Below are positions 1-8,237 of a stretch of 50,865 nt of DNA, piece after piece. Source of the stretch: Verrucomicrobiota bacterium (GTDB lineage: Bacteria; Verrucomicrobiota; Verrucomicrobiia; Opitutales; Opitutaceae). Positions within the stretch are counted from its first letter, which is position 1. Each line of letters opens with the position of its first letter. The stretch is taken from assembly GCA_018239845.1 (NCBI GenBank), contig JAFEGO010000112.1:1-50865 (forward strand), in the 5' to 3' direction. The position numbers were made by a program, and so were the translations under genes. The notes under the pieces are model-generated. The model saw only the letters and a program-made list of their open reading frames with translations, was not told the DNA's origin and ran no database searches.

Positions 1-2
1 CG

Positions 3-428
3 GTGGTTTGGTCAGAGGAAATGATACTCCCGAGAATTGAAAACAAAGGGTTTGAGGGATATCCTGAACGAATGGTGAAGGCCAAACTGCCGATGCCGGA
101 GGAACCGGTCGAAAAAAACGGCCAAACTGCAGCTAGCTTTGAGGTACGCCTGCAACCCGACGGACTTACGATTGAAAAGGCGGTCGCACTGGAAGCGAAG
201 TCCCAGCGCGAACGCGTGGAAGCGCAGTGCGCTTGGATTGAGAAGAATCTGCCTGGGGCACATCGTGCGCCGGCAATCTCAAGACCTGACTTAGACGAAG
301 GAATCGTTTCCTTCGACCAGGAATTGGTCATGTACAACGGTAAGACCTACAGCCTGATTCATCTGCAGATGCCGGATGGAAAGTTGCGCGATGTCTATTT
401 TGACCTCAGCGGATATTTTGGAATGTGA
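3..428 (+). CDS. Hypothetical protein, possibly truncated by the window edge
   Basis: Open frame of up to 141 residues. The start is uncertain: GTG at 3 is at the very edge, ATG at 21 and ATG at 72 are alternatives, and the gene may begin outside the window. I do not recognise the family. The visible part is hydrophilic, with a charged helical stretch in the middle (around residues 55-80) and a C-terminal part rich in aromatic and beta-type residues (Tyr-Asn-Gly-Lys-Thr-Tyr, then Asp-Val-Tyr-Phe-Asp-Leu). No signal peptide or membrane segment is visible. Its stop overlaps the possible GTG start of the next gene, so the two are probably translationally coupled. Confidence 0.55.
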   Translation: MVWSEEMILPRIENKGFEGYPERMVKAKLPMPEEPVEKNGQTAASFEVRLQPDGLTIEKAVALEAKSQRERVEAQCAWIEKNLPGAHRAPAISRPDLDEGIVSFDQELVMYNGKTYSLIHLQMPDGKLRDVYFDLSGYFGM

Positions 429-814
429 CCCGGCCAATGAACGAACCACCGCACGAAAAACTGTTGGATGATTACGTCGCGGCGCTGAACACGCATGACT
501 GGGCGAAGGTGGCGCCCTTGGTTGATGAAGACGCCGTGTTTATTTTCTCCGAAGGCACGTTCGTGGGAAAGCCGGCGATCCAGCAGGCGATCGAGAAGAC
601 TTTCGCGCTCATCGCCAACGAGACGTATGTGGTCCGCAACCAACGGTGGAGCGTGGTCACGGATCGCATGGCCTGTTGCTACTACGAATTTGCGTGGAGC
701 GGCTTGATCGGGGGTAAACCGGCCAATGGCCATGGGCGCGGTACGTCGGTGGTTTGTTTGCGTGATGGGGTTTGGGTGGTTGCGCACGAGCACCTCGGGC
801 CGCCGGCGGCGTGA
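425..814 (+). CDS. SnoaL/DUF4440-like NTF2-fold protein
   Basis: A 129-residue protein (125 if ATG at 437 is used). The pattern is typical of small cone-shaped NTF2-like proteins: an N-terminal helix ending in Ala-Leu-Asn-Thr-His-Asp-Trp, then Asp-Glu-Asp-Ala-Val-Phe, a Phe-Val-Gly-Lys-Pro-Ala-Ile helix start, and C-terminal strands with Trp-Val-Val-Ala-His-Glu-His. Such proteins act as ketosteroid-isomerase-like enzymes or ligand-binding domains; the substrate cannot be told from sequence. GTG at 425 overlaps the upstream stop; ATG at 437 is an equally good start. Length and composition fit a complete gene. Family assignment is by pattern only. Confidence 0.75.
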   Translation: MTRPMNEPPHEKLLDDYVAALNTHDWAKVAPLVDEDAVFIFSEGTFVGKPAIQQAIEKTFALIANETYVVRNQRWSVVTDRMACCYYEFAWSGLIGGKPANGHGRGTSVVCLRDGVWVVAHEHLGPPAA

Positions 815-887
815 GGCCACGCGCCGGACCGGCGCGTTCGCGGCGACAAACCACAGGGCCTGCGGGAGGGCGTCGGACGCGGTTTAT

Positions 888-914
888 CGTTTGTAGTCTA
901 TTAAACTACAAACG
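888..914. repeat. Palindromic repeat, copy 1 of the helix-turn-helix module
   Basis: Inverted repeat with 10-bp arms CGTTTGTAGT (888-897) and ACTACAAACG (905-914) and a 7-base AT-rich centre. The 31 bases from 890 to 920 recur in the same orientation at 1336-1366 with three differences. It lies 38 bp beyond the stop of the small gene at 953-1324. It may be an operator or the end of a small repeat unit. Confidence 0.8.
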
Positions 915-952
915 GTGCAGGCCGACGCGGCTCATGGACGGAAGGGTGCGGA

Positions 953-1324
953 TCAGAGGTCGAGTTCGCGGCCTTGCTGGCGGGCGACGACCCAGCAGAG
1001 CAGGAGGAGCGTGCGTTCGGCATCCATGCATCCGCTTTGGGATTTCAGGCAAACCTGCAGGCGTTGGCGCGGCAAACCCAGATAACGGGCGAGGCGGATC
1101 TTGCTGCCGCGCCTGGCCAGGTGGGGCTGGGCTTGCTTCACCAACTCGTTCCAAAGCGGAGTGCCGGCGCCGGGGGTCAACGTGGTGTAGCGGCGATGAC
1201 GTGCAGGGCGCCGCACCGGTCGGACGGCGTTGCGAGCGGTGAGGGCAGCTAGGTCGTACAGGGCTAGCACCGCATCGGCAACCTGCTGAAGCTGGACGGG
1301 CATATCGCGATCACGGGTTTGCAT
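953..1324 (-). CDS. Small helix-turn-helix protein, unknown function
   Basis: A 123-residue basic protein. Residues about 74-93 (SKIRLARYLGLPRQRLQVCL) have the spacing of a Cro/C1-type helix-turn-helix: Leu-Ala-Arg-Tyr-Leu-Gly before the turn and Pro-Arg-Gln-Arg in the recognition helix. The first 50 residues are Arg-rich, and a leucine-rich helix (107-116) follows the motif. ATG at 1324 is 11 bp from a perfect palindrome (1336-1358); Met8 at 1303 is an alternative start. Neither has a Shine-Dalgarno sequence. The gene is flanked by two copies of the same 31-bp palindromic repeat, which suggests autoregulation or a mobile/repeated unit. DNA binding is inference; no family name is claimed. Confidence 0.6.
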   Translation of the reverse strand: MQTRDRDMPVQLQQVADAVLALYDLAALTARNAVRPVRRPARHRRYTTLTPGAGTPLWNELVKQAQPHLARRGSKIRLARYLGLPRQRLQVCLKSQSGCMDAERTLLLLCWVVARQQGRELDL

Positions 1325-1335
1325 GGGGCGGGGTA

Positions 1336-1358
1336 TTTGTAGTTTAATAAACTACAAA
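1336..1358. repeat. Perfect 23-bp palindrome upstream of the helix-turn-helix gene (copy 2)
   Basis: TTTGTAGTTTA (1336-1346), one central base, then TAAACTACAAA (1348-1358). On the minus strand it sits 11 bp upstream of the start at 1324, where an operator or core promoter would be. It is the second copy of the 31-bp repeat found at 890-920. The A+T-rich core stands out from the G+C-rich surroundings. Confidence 0.85.
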
Positions 1359-1390
1359 CGATGCAGAGCAAGCACCGCAGAGGGGGCGGC

Positions 1391-1422
1391 GAATTGTCCG
1401 ATTGTGTCCGATCGTGTTCGAT
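1391..1422. repeat. Three tandem 10-bp units, consensus ATNGTGTYCG
   Basis: Exact 10-bp register: units begin at 1391 (degenerate, GAATTGTCCG), 1401 (ATTGTGTCCG) and 1411 (ATCGTGTTCG), ending with AT. The same arrangement occurs at 45335-45365. On the minus strand the array lies upstream of the palindrome at 1336-1358 and the helix-turn-helix gene. Helical phasing fits a multi-protomer protein-binding site. Confidence 0.7.
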
Positions 1423-1458
1423 GGACGGTCTCGCCAAGTCGGGCGGATGGTCGTCGTC

Positions 1459-1477
1459 GGCGGGTCGGAGACCCGCC
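1459..1477. terminator. Intergenic hairpin downstream of the mutarotase-like gene
   Basis: GGCGGGTC (1459-1466) and GACCCGCC (1470-1477) form a perfect 8-bp stem with a 3-base loop, a few bases past the stop of the minus-strand gene ending at 1482. There is no U-tract. It could be a Rho-dependent or processing hairpin, or a member of a dispersed short repeat. Confidence 0.45.
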
Positions 1478-1481
1478 CTAC

Positions 1482-2342
1482 TTAGGCGACGGGGCCGAAG
1501 TCGTAGCGGAGGGCCCAGGCGCGGGTGGCGCTGGGGGCGAGCTCGCTTTGGATGTAGGGCTCGATCGACCAGGTGTTGCTGTTGCCCCAGACGGGACACA
1601 TGTCGGGGATGAAGTCGGTCGCGAAGGTGAGCTGCGTGAGGCGGGGGTGGGAAACGACCGTGTGGAGGGGCGTGCCGGCGCCGATCTTGAGTTGCTCGAA
1701 GTGGCCGTCGTCGCGGTGCTGGAACTGGCGCTTGAAGGCGATGCGGTGCTGGGCGTCGAGCGCGTAGCCGGCGTTGTCGGCCATGGACCACGTGGCGGGG
1801 AGCGCGCAGGTGAGCTTGCGGTCGGTGAGGGCGAAGAAGGGGTGCGCGAACCAGTGCAGCGGGAGGGGGCGGGTGCCGGTGTTGGTGAGGCGCGTGGCCG
1901 AGGTGATGGTGCGGCCGGCGAGGGCGATGCGGCGCGTGAGCTGACAGGCGTAGCCGTTGCCGGATTGGGCGGTGCAGAACTCGAGGGCGTCGGCGCTGCG
2001 CGTGATCGTCCACACGGCGGGCGAGGAGACAGCGAGCTCGCCGGCGATGTTGAGCGCGACGTCGCCGATGCCGATGATGAAGCCGCGGCGGTCCTCGAGG
2101 ATGAGCGGGCGGTTGGTGCCGAACTCGGCGTGGCGAAACGACTCGGGCAGGCCCTGGCCGTTGAAGGCGCTGGGATTATGCAGCGGCCACTCTGGGCCGG
2201 TCAGGAGGTCGCCGGCCGCGGGGTCGCGGACCTGCCAGATGTAGCCACCCCAGCAGTAGCGCGTACCGAGCCGGAGCTGGTCGGTGGCGTCGGCGGGATC
2301 GAGGAGGGCGACGGAGAGGTCGGCGTTGGCGAGGGTGAGCAT
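1482..2342 (-). CDS. Aldose 1-epimerase-like (galactose mutarotase superfamily) protein
   Basis: A 286-residue protein. The start at 2342 (MLTLANADLS) is the first in-frame ATG that gives a sensible N-terminus; a longer minus-strand reading to 3002 runs in a wrong frame through the neighbouring gene and is rejected. A beta-rich pattern with spaced Gly/Trp/His motifs (CWGGYIW near 40, LHWFAHPFF near 190, WSIEPYIQSELAP near 265) is what the mutarotase beta-sandwich shows, with a probable catalytic His/Glu pair in the His-Trp-Phe-Ala-His and Ile-Glu-Pro motifs. These proteins interconvert sugar anomers or bind sugars. The sugar is unknown. The start lies 10 bp beyond the T-tract of a terminator-like hairpin (2353-2387). 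Confidence 0.6.
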   Translation of the reverse strand: MLTLANADLSVALLDPADATDQLRLGTRYCWGGYIWQVRDPAAGDLLTGPEWPLHNPSAFNGQGLPESFRHAEFGTNRPLILEDRRGFIIGIGDVALNIAGELAVSSPAVWTITRSADALEFCTAQSGNGYACQLTRRIALAGRTITSATRLTNTGTRPLPLHWFAHPFFALTDRKLTCALPATWSMADNAGYALDAQHRIAFKRQFQHRDDGHFEQLKIGAGTPLHTVVSHPRLTQLTFATDFIPDMCPVWGNSNTWSIEPYIQSELAPSATRAWALRYDFGPVA

Positions 2343-2352
2343 GGCGGGAAAT

Positions 2353-2387
2353 AAAAAAGGGACGGCCGAAGTGGAGCGGCTCGTCCC
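2353..2387 (-). terminator. Terminator-like hairpin just before the mutarotase-like start
   Basis: On the minus strand GGGACG-A-GCCG pairs with CGGC-CGTCCC around an 8-base loop and is followed by six T residues (plus-strand A-run 2353-2358). It stands 10 bp upstream of the ATG at 2342, so it is either the second of two tandem terminators or a leader attenuator. Confidence 0.6.
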
Positions 2388-2420
2388 AAGAGGTTTTGCG
2401 GCGCGGGTAGTGGACCGGGA

Positions 2421-2446
2421 TAAAAGCGCGTTGGGGTCAACGCGCT
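2421..2446 (-). terminator. Rho-independent terminator of the small secreted-protein gene
   Basis: On the minus strand a 9-bp stem AGCGCGTTG / CAACGCGCT (2425-2433 with 2438-2446) with a 4-base loop is followed by TTTTA. It begins 19 bp after the stop at 2465. Confidence 0.75.
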
Positions 2447-2464
2447 CCACCTTGAGCAAGCCGC

Positions 2465-2962
2465 TTACTTGATGCGGCGGACGCGGATGGTGGTGTTCTT
2501 GTCGTCGACGACGAGGTTGAAGAGGTTGCCGGGGCGGGGCTGGATCTCGATCTCCTTGCCGAGGAGCTCGAAGTTGATCGTCTCGAGACCTTCCCAGACC
2601 TGGCCGTTGTCGAGGCGGAAGCGGTTGCCGCCGACCCAGGCGGTGCAGCGGCCCTTGATGCTGGCCTGGTCGCGGTAGTCCTCGCTGAAGGTCGGCAGGC
2701 CGAAGCGGGCCGCCCAGCCCTTTTCGCCGGGGTCGGAGGCCTCGACGTTCTGCTGCGTGGCGACGTTCTCGATGGTGCGGACGTAGTGCTTGATGATGGC
2801 GGCGTCGATCACGCCGAGCTGGTCGGCGGTGAGCTTGTCGAGGCCGGCGCGTTTGAACTCCTCCGGGGTCATGATGGTCTTGAGGCCGGGGAAATAGCTC
2901 TCGGCGAAGACGGCGGTCGTGGCGCAGAAGGAGAGCAGGAGGAGGGCAAACAGTTTTTTCAT
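2465..2962 (-). CDS. Small secreted protein of unknown function
   Basis: A 165-residue protein with a clear signal peptide (MKK, hydrophobic core LFALLLLSFC, cleavage near Val-Phe-Ala-Glu at about 20-21). The mature part starts with a helical segment (Thr-Pro-Glu-Glu-Phe-Lys-Arg-Ala-Gly-Leu, then Leu-Thr-Ala-Asp-Gln-Leu) and ends with beta strands containing Val-Trp-Glu-Gly-Leu-Glu. The C-terminal half resembles a small beta-barrel wall, but I do not recognise a named domain. It is expected in the periplasm. It has its own terminator (2421-2446) and stands alone between the mutarotase-like and ABC genes. Confidence 0.75.
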   Translation of the reverse strand: MKKLFALLLLSFCATTAVFAESYFPGLKTIMTPEEFKRAGLDKLTADQLGVIDAAIIKHYVRTIENVATQQNVEASDPGEKGWAARFGLPTFSEDYRDQASIKGRCTAWVGGNRFRLDNGQVWEGLETINFELLGKEIEIQPRPGNLFNLVVDDKNTTIRVRRIK

Positions 2963-3008
2963 GGGATGGGTGGGTCTCGGAGGGACGGGGGCCGCGGGGC
3001 AAATGTTC

Positions 3009-3027
3009 CGGGTTATGCCCGGAAATC
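3009..3027. other. Hairpin between the ABC exporter and the secreted-protein gene
   Basis: TTCCGGG and CCCGGAA arms around a 5-base loop, between a minus-strand stop (3055) and the next minus-strand start (2962). No U-tract follows on either strand, so a terminator role is uncertain. Confidence 0.35.
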
Positions 3028-3054
3028 GGCGGCCCGACCTTCAGGCCGGCGGGG

Positions 3055-4809
<1,755 letters not shown>

Positions 4810-4852
4810 GGTGCGGAGACGTCCGCGGTCATTGAGCAGGTCGGAGGCCGAA

Positions 4853-5956
4853 TCAAGCGCGGCCTGCGTCTTTCGTACGCTTGGGCGCGAGGCCGCCGTG
4901 CAGTGCCGTGTAGAAAGAATCGCCCGGCTGGATGGAGCCGCGCGTTACAATCGTGCCCGTGTAGGCGGATTTGTAAAGGGCGGTGAGGAACTCCAGGGTG
5001 CGGCGGGCCTCGGGGCCGCTGGTGAGGGGCACGGTGCCCGCATCCATGTTGGCCACCATGGCGTTGAGCTGGGCGCCGTGGGTGGAGCCGACGTCGGGCG
5101 GGAAGGCGTTCCACGCGGACTGGAGCCCTTGGTTGGCCGGGTCGGCGAGGGTGAGCTTCCAGTTCTCCTGCTTGTAGGCGTAGAGGTGGGTGAGCTCGAT
5201 GGTGGCCTGCTCGCAGTCGAGGCGCATGTAGGTCTCCTGACGGGGGCAGAGGGTGCTGTTGATCAGCGAGGCACGGGCGCCGTTGGCGAACTTCACGAGG
5301 GCCATGGAGACGTCCTCGACCTCGATCTTGTGGTAGAGGGTCTCGGCCACGGCGCGGACCTCGGTCCAGTCGCCGAGGAGGTGGAGCAGGTGGTCCATCG
5401 TGTGGATGCCCTGGCTCATGGTCGGCCCGCCGAGCTCGGTGGACCACTTGCCGCGCCACGGCACGGCGTAGTACGCGTCATCGCGGTACCAGAGGGTGTT
5501 GCAGACGGCGACGAGCGGGCGGCCGAACTTACCCTCCGTGAGGAGGCCGCGGATATGGGTGTTGGACGAGGCGAAGCGCATCTGGAAGACGCACGCCGTG
5601 CGGCGGCCGGTGCGCTTTTCCGCGGCCTCGATGCGGTCGAACTCGGCGAGGGAGGCGCAGAGGGGCTTTTCGCAGAGGACCCAGGCGCCGGCCTCCATGG
5701 CGGCGATGCTCATCTCGGCATGCAGGCCCGGAGGGGCGGCGATGAGGACGATGTCGGGCTTTTCAACCTGGAGCATCGTGGCGTAGTCGGTGTGCGCGGC
5801 GGGGATCTTGTGGCGGTCGCAGAAGGTGCGGGCGCGGGTGGCATCGATGTCGCAGGCGGCGACGAGCTGCACACGGCCGGCGGTGGCGTTGACGGCGGCG
5901 ACGTGGGCATCGCCGATGCCGCCGGTGCCGACAAGAACAGAACGGTAGGTTTTCAT
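4853..5956 (-). CDS. Gfo/Idh/MocA family dehydrogenase
   Basis: A 367-residue NAD(P)-dependent oxidoreductase starting at MKTYRSVLVG (ATG 5956). The N-terminal Rossmann fold has GTGGIGDAH, and the family motif CEKPL (Glu-Lys-Pro) lies near residue 98. Conserved Gly-Gly-Pro-Thr-Met-Ser-Gln-Gly-Ile-His-Thr-Met-Asp-His near 185 is the site of the usual catalytic His/Asp. Family members oxidise or reduce sugars, inositols or sugar acids. It lies 11 bp downstream of the symporter, so sugar uptake and first oxidation are likely coupled. A longer reading to 6337 only adds symporter sequence in another frame. Confidence 0.93.
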   Translation of the reverse strand: MKTYRSVLVGTGGIGDAHVAAVNATAGRVQLVAACDIDATRARTFCDRHKIPAAHTDYATMLQVEKPDIVLIAAPPGLHAEMSIAAMEAGAWVLCEKPLCASLAEFDRIEAAEKRTGRRTACVFQMRFASSNTHIRGLLTEGKFGRPLVAVCNTLWYRDDAYYAVPWRGKWSTELGGPTMSQGIHTMDHLLHLLGDWTEVRAVAETLYHKIEVEDVSMALVKFANGARASLINSTLCPRQETYMRLDCEQATIELTHLYAYKQENWKLTLADPANQGLQSAWNAFPPDVGSTHGAQLNAMVANMDAGTVPLTSGPEARRTLEFLTALYKSAYTGTIVTRGSIQPGDSFYTALHGGLAPKRTKDAGRA

Positions 5957-5967
5957 ACGTAGTTGAA

Positions 5968-8046
5968 TCAGGAAGTGGTTTTGCGCGGAGTGAAGATGGT
6001 CAGCCCGGCGAGCGACTGGTTCGGGGCCGGGAAGAAGAGACTGGCGAGGTAGCCGACGATCATGCAACTGGCGACCGCGATGACGCCGTAGAAGTAGGGG
6101 TGGACGAGCTTTACGCTCCAGGCGGCGAAGGTCAGGATGAGGCTCGCGGCCACGCCGATGGCCGCGCCCTGCCAGTTGGCCCGGCGGGTAAACATGCCGA
6201 GGCCGTAGCAGCCGGCGAAACCACCGCCGAGCAGGTAGGTCAGCTCGAAGGAGCGATCGAGGGCGGACTGGATGTCGGTCTTGGCGAGCACAATGGCGGT
6301 GCCGACGCCGATGGCCCCGGCGATCAGGGTCATCCACTCGGCGAGGCGCACGCTGGTTTTCTGCGAAGGATTCTTTGCGTAGCGCTCGTAGAAATCGACC
6401 GATACGAGGGTGGCCACGCTGTTGATGCAGCTGGAGAGCGTGGACATCGACGCAGCGAAGATGCCGGCGATCACGAGGCCGGTGACGCCGGCGGGCAACT
6501 CCCCGGCGATGAACTGCGGGAACGTCGAATCGGTGCTGAGCAGGGGGTTGAGGCGCTCGGGGTGATTCTTGTAAAAGACGTAGAGCGCGGTGCCGATCGC
6601 GAAGAAGGTGAGGCTGCCCGGCACGACGATGACGGCGAGCGTCCAGACGGACCAGCCGGCCTCCTTGTCGGACTTGGTGGAGAGCACGCGCTGCATCATC
6701 ACCTGGTCCTGCGGGTAGGTGAGCAGGCCGAGGACGGCGACAAGCAGGAAGCCCCAGACGGTGGCTTGGGTGAAGTTGAAGCTGAAGTCGAAGGTCCGCA
6801 GCTTGCCGTCGGCCACGGCCGTGTGGATGAAGCTGCCGAGGCCGCCGTCGATGTGGGCGATCACGTAGCCGATGGCGAAGAGCGCTCCGCCGAGCATCAC
6901 GAAGACCTGGATGAAATCGGTCCAGATGACCGCCTTCATGCCGCCCATCACGGTGTAGAGGATCGTGACCACACCCATGATCAAAATGCTATGGATCACA
7001 TCGACGCCGGTGACGGCCGCCATCGCGAGCGAGGGCAAAAAGAGCACGATGCTCATGCGCCCGCCGAGCTGGAGAAAAATGGCAATGGCGCTGGAGAGGA
7101 CGCGGATGCGGGGATCGAAACGCATCTCCAAGTACTGATAGACCGACATCAGGTTGAGCCGGCGGATGAGCGGCACGATCCAGACGGCAGTGAAGGCCGT
7201 GCCGACCAAGCCGACGAGGTTGCCGGCGAAGTAAACCCAGTCGGTGGCGTACGCCTTGGCGGGGATGGCGATGTAGCTGATCGCGCTCGTGCCGGTGGCG
7301 TAGAGGCTGACGCCCGCGGCCCACCACGGGATGTTGCGCCCGCCGAGGAAGAAGTCGGCGTTGCTCTGCTTCTTTTCCTTGAAGTAAAAATACAGACCGA
7401 TGCCGGCGGTGCCGAGGAGGTAAAGCCCGATGATCGTCCAGTCGAGCCAGCCGAGGAGCCGCTTGGAGAGGACGAGGGTGATGCGTTGATGCTGGATTTT
7501 ACCCTGCGCATCCCGGGTCGTGAGGTCGAAGCCTTCGGGGGCCGCCTGCACCTGCGTGACGCGGCCGGCCGGTACGATCTGGCCGAGGAGAGCCCACTTG
7601 TCGGTGATCGAGTGGTAACTATAAACCGAGACCGGACCATCGGGCGGCGTGGCGGCGGCGAGCAGGTGGGCCTGGCCGCCGAGATTAAGCACAGGCGCGA
7701 GGGTGGCAGGTGGCGCGGCACGGCGCTGCCAGCCGGTTTTGGCAGAGTAGCGATACAAGCCGAAAGCCCCGGAGGCATCCGTGACGACGACATAGTAGTC
7801 GCCCTCCAGCGTAGCCGCGACGATGGGGTGCAGGGCGGGGTCGAGCCCGGGGACAGTGAGACCTTGCAAATCGCCGAGCGGAGCGGGCTGGCCGTTGAGC
7901 GCGAACGTGCTGCCGGACGCGGGGGCGGCGGGGAGCGAGTCGGGCGCCAGGACGGTGGATTTGAGTGAAACCAAACTCCCGGCGTGACCGACGAGGGGCG
8001 TCAAACAGACCAGCACCGCCACGAGGCGGAGGAGCTTGGAAAGCAT
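5968..8046 (-). CDS. Sodium:solute symporter with N-terminal extracytoplasmic domain
   Basis: A 692-residue protein starting at Met 8046, which begins a signal-type sequence (MLSKLLRLVAVLVCLTPLVG); an extra 19 residues to 8103 look non-coding. Residues about 24-185 form a beta-rich domain with repeats reminiscent of kelch blades (YSAKTGWQ, YHSITDKWALLG). From about 194 the SSS transporter core follows with some 13 membrane segments, including FFLGGRNIPWWAAGVSLYAT and a sodium-site region ASMSTLSSCINSVATLV. Such kelch-SSS fusions are known among sialic-acid and other sugar-acid symporters; the substrate is not determined. First gene of a probable operon with the Gfo/Idh gene. Confidence 0.9.
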   Translation of the reverse strand: MLSKLLRLVAVLVCLTPLVGHAGSLVSLKSTVLAPDSLPAAPASGSTFALNGQPAPLGDLQGLTVPGLDPALHPIVAATLEGDYYVVVTDASGAFGLYRYSAKTGWQRRAAPPATLAPVLNLGGQAHLLAAATPPDGPVSVYSYHSITDKWALLGQIVPAGRVTQVQAAPEGFDLTTRDAQGKIQHQRITLVLSKRLLGWLDWTIIGLYLLGTAGIGLYFYFKEKKQSNADFFLGGRNIPWWAAGVSLYATGTSAISYIAIPAKAYATDWVYFAGNLVGLVGTAFTAVWIVPLIRRLNLMSVYQYLEMRFDPRIRVLSSAIAIFLQLGGRMSIVLFLPSLAMAAVTGVDVIHSILIMGVVTILYTVMGGMKAVIWTDFIQVFVMLGGALFAIGYVIAHIDGGLGSFIHTAVADGKLRTFDFSFNFTQATVWGFLLVAVLGLLTYPQDQVMMQRVLSTKSDKEAGWSVWTLAVIVVPGSLTFFAIGTALYVFYKNHPERLNPLLSTDSTFPQFIAGELPAGVTGLVIAGIFAASMSTLSSCINSVATLVSVDFYERYAKNPSQKTSVRLAEWMTLIAGAIGVGTAIVLAKTDIQSALDRSFELTYLLGGGFAGCYGLGMFTRRANWQGAAIGVAASLILTFAAWSVKLVHPYFYGVIAVASCMIVGYLASLFFPAPNQSLAGLTIFTPRKTTS

Positions 8047-8128
8047 GCGACCGTCAGCAAAAGGCCCCGCTCCCGCACTTTCAAGCGGCGAGCCTCCGAA
8101 CATTCAGGGGTTTTACCGGGTGTCGGGA

Positions 8129-8153
8129 CGAGAAAACTACGGTGTTTTGTCTA
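8129..8153 (-). promoter_or_regulatory. Possible regulatory element upstream of the symporter
   Basis: On the minus strand TAGACAAA (8153-8146) is followed by CCGTAGTTTTCTCG (8142-8129), 83 bp upstream of the start at 8046. Both words also occur upstream of the hybrid kinase at 31034 (30848-30855 and 30905-30918). A role as promoter or activator site is inference. Confidence 0.3.
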
Positions 8154-8167
8154 TCGTTTGCTTGGCC

Positions 8168-8202
8168 AAAAAAGAAAGCGACGGTCGGTGTGACCGTCGC
8201 TT
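8168..8202 (-). terminator. Rho-independent terminator of the ferritin-like gene
   Basis: On the minus strand an 11-bp stem AAGCGACGGTC / GACCGTCGCTT (8192-8202 with 8176-8186) with a 5-base loop is followed by a T-rich tract ending in six T. It starts 36 bp after the stop at 8238. Confidence 0.85.
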
Positions 8203-8237
8203 GCAGCTGAAAGCGGGAGCAACCGCGCTGATGGACT

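Noticed and set aside
888..1366. Insertion sequence with the palindromes as terminal inverted repeats
   Set aside because: The enclosed protein has no transposase motif, and no target-site duplication could be recognised; kept only as one hypothesis in the findings.
1482..3002. A 506-codon minus-strand reading frame spanning the mutarotase-like and secreted-protein genes
   Set aside because: Its N-terminal 200 residues are Arg/Pro-rich and out of frame with the signal-peptide protein at 2465-2962; only the part from Met 2342 is a real protein.
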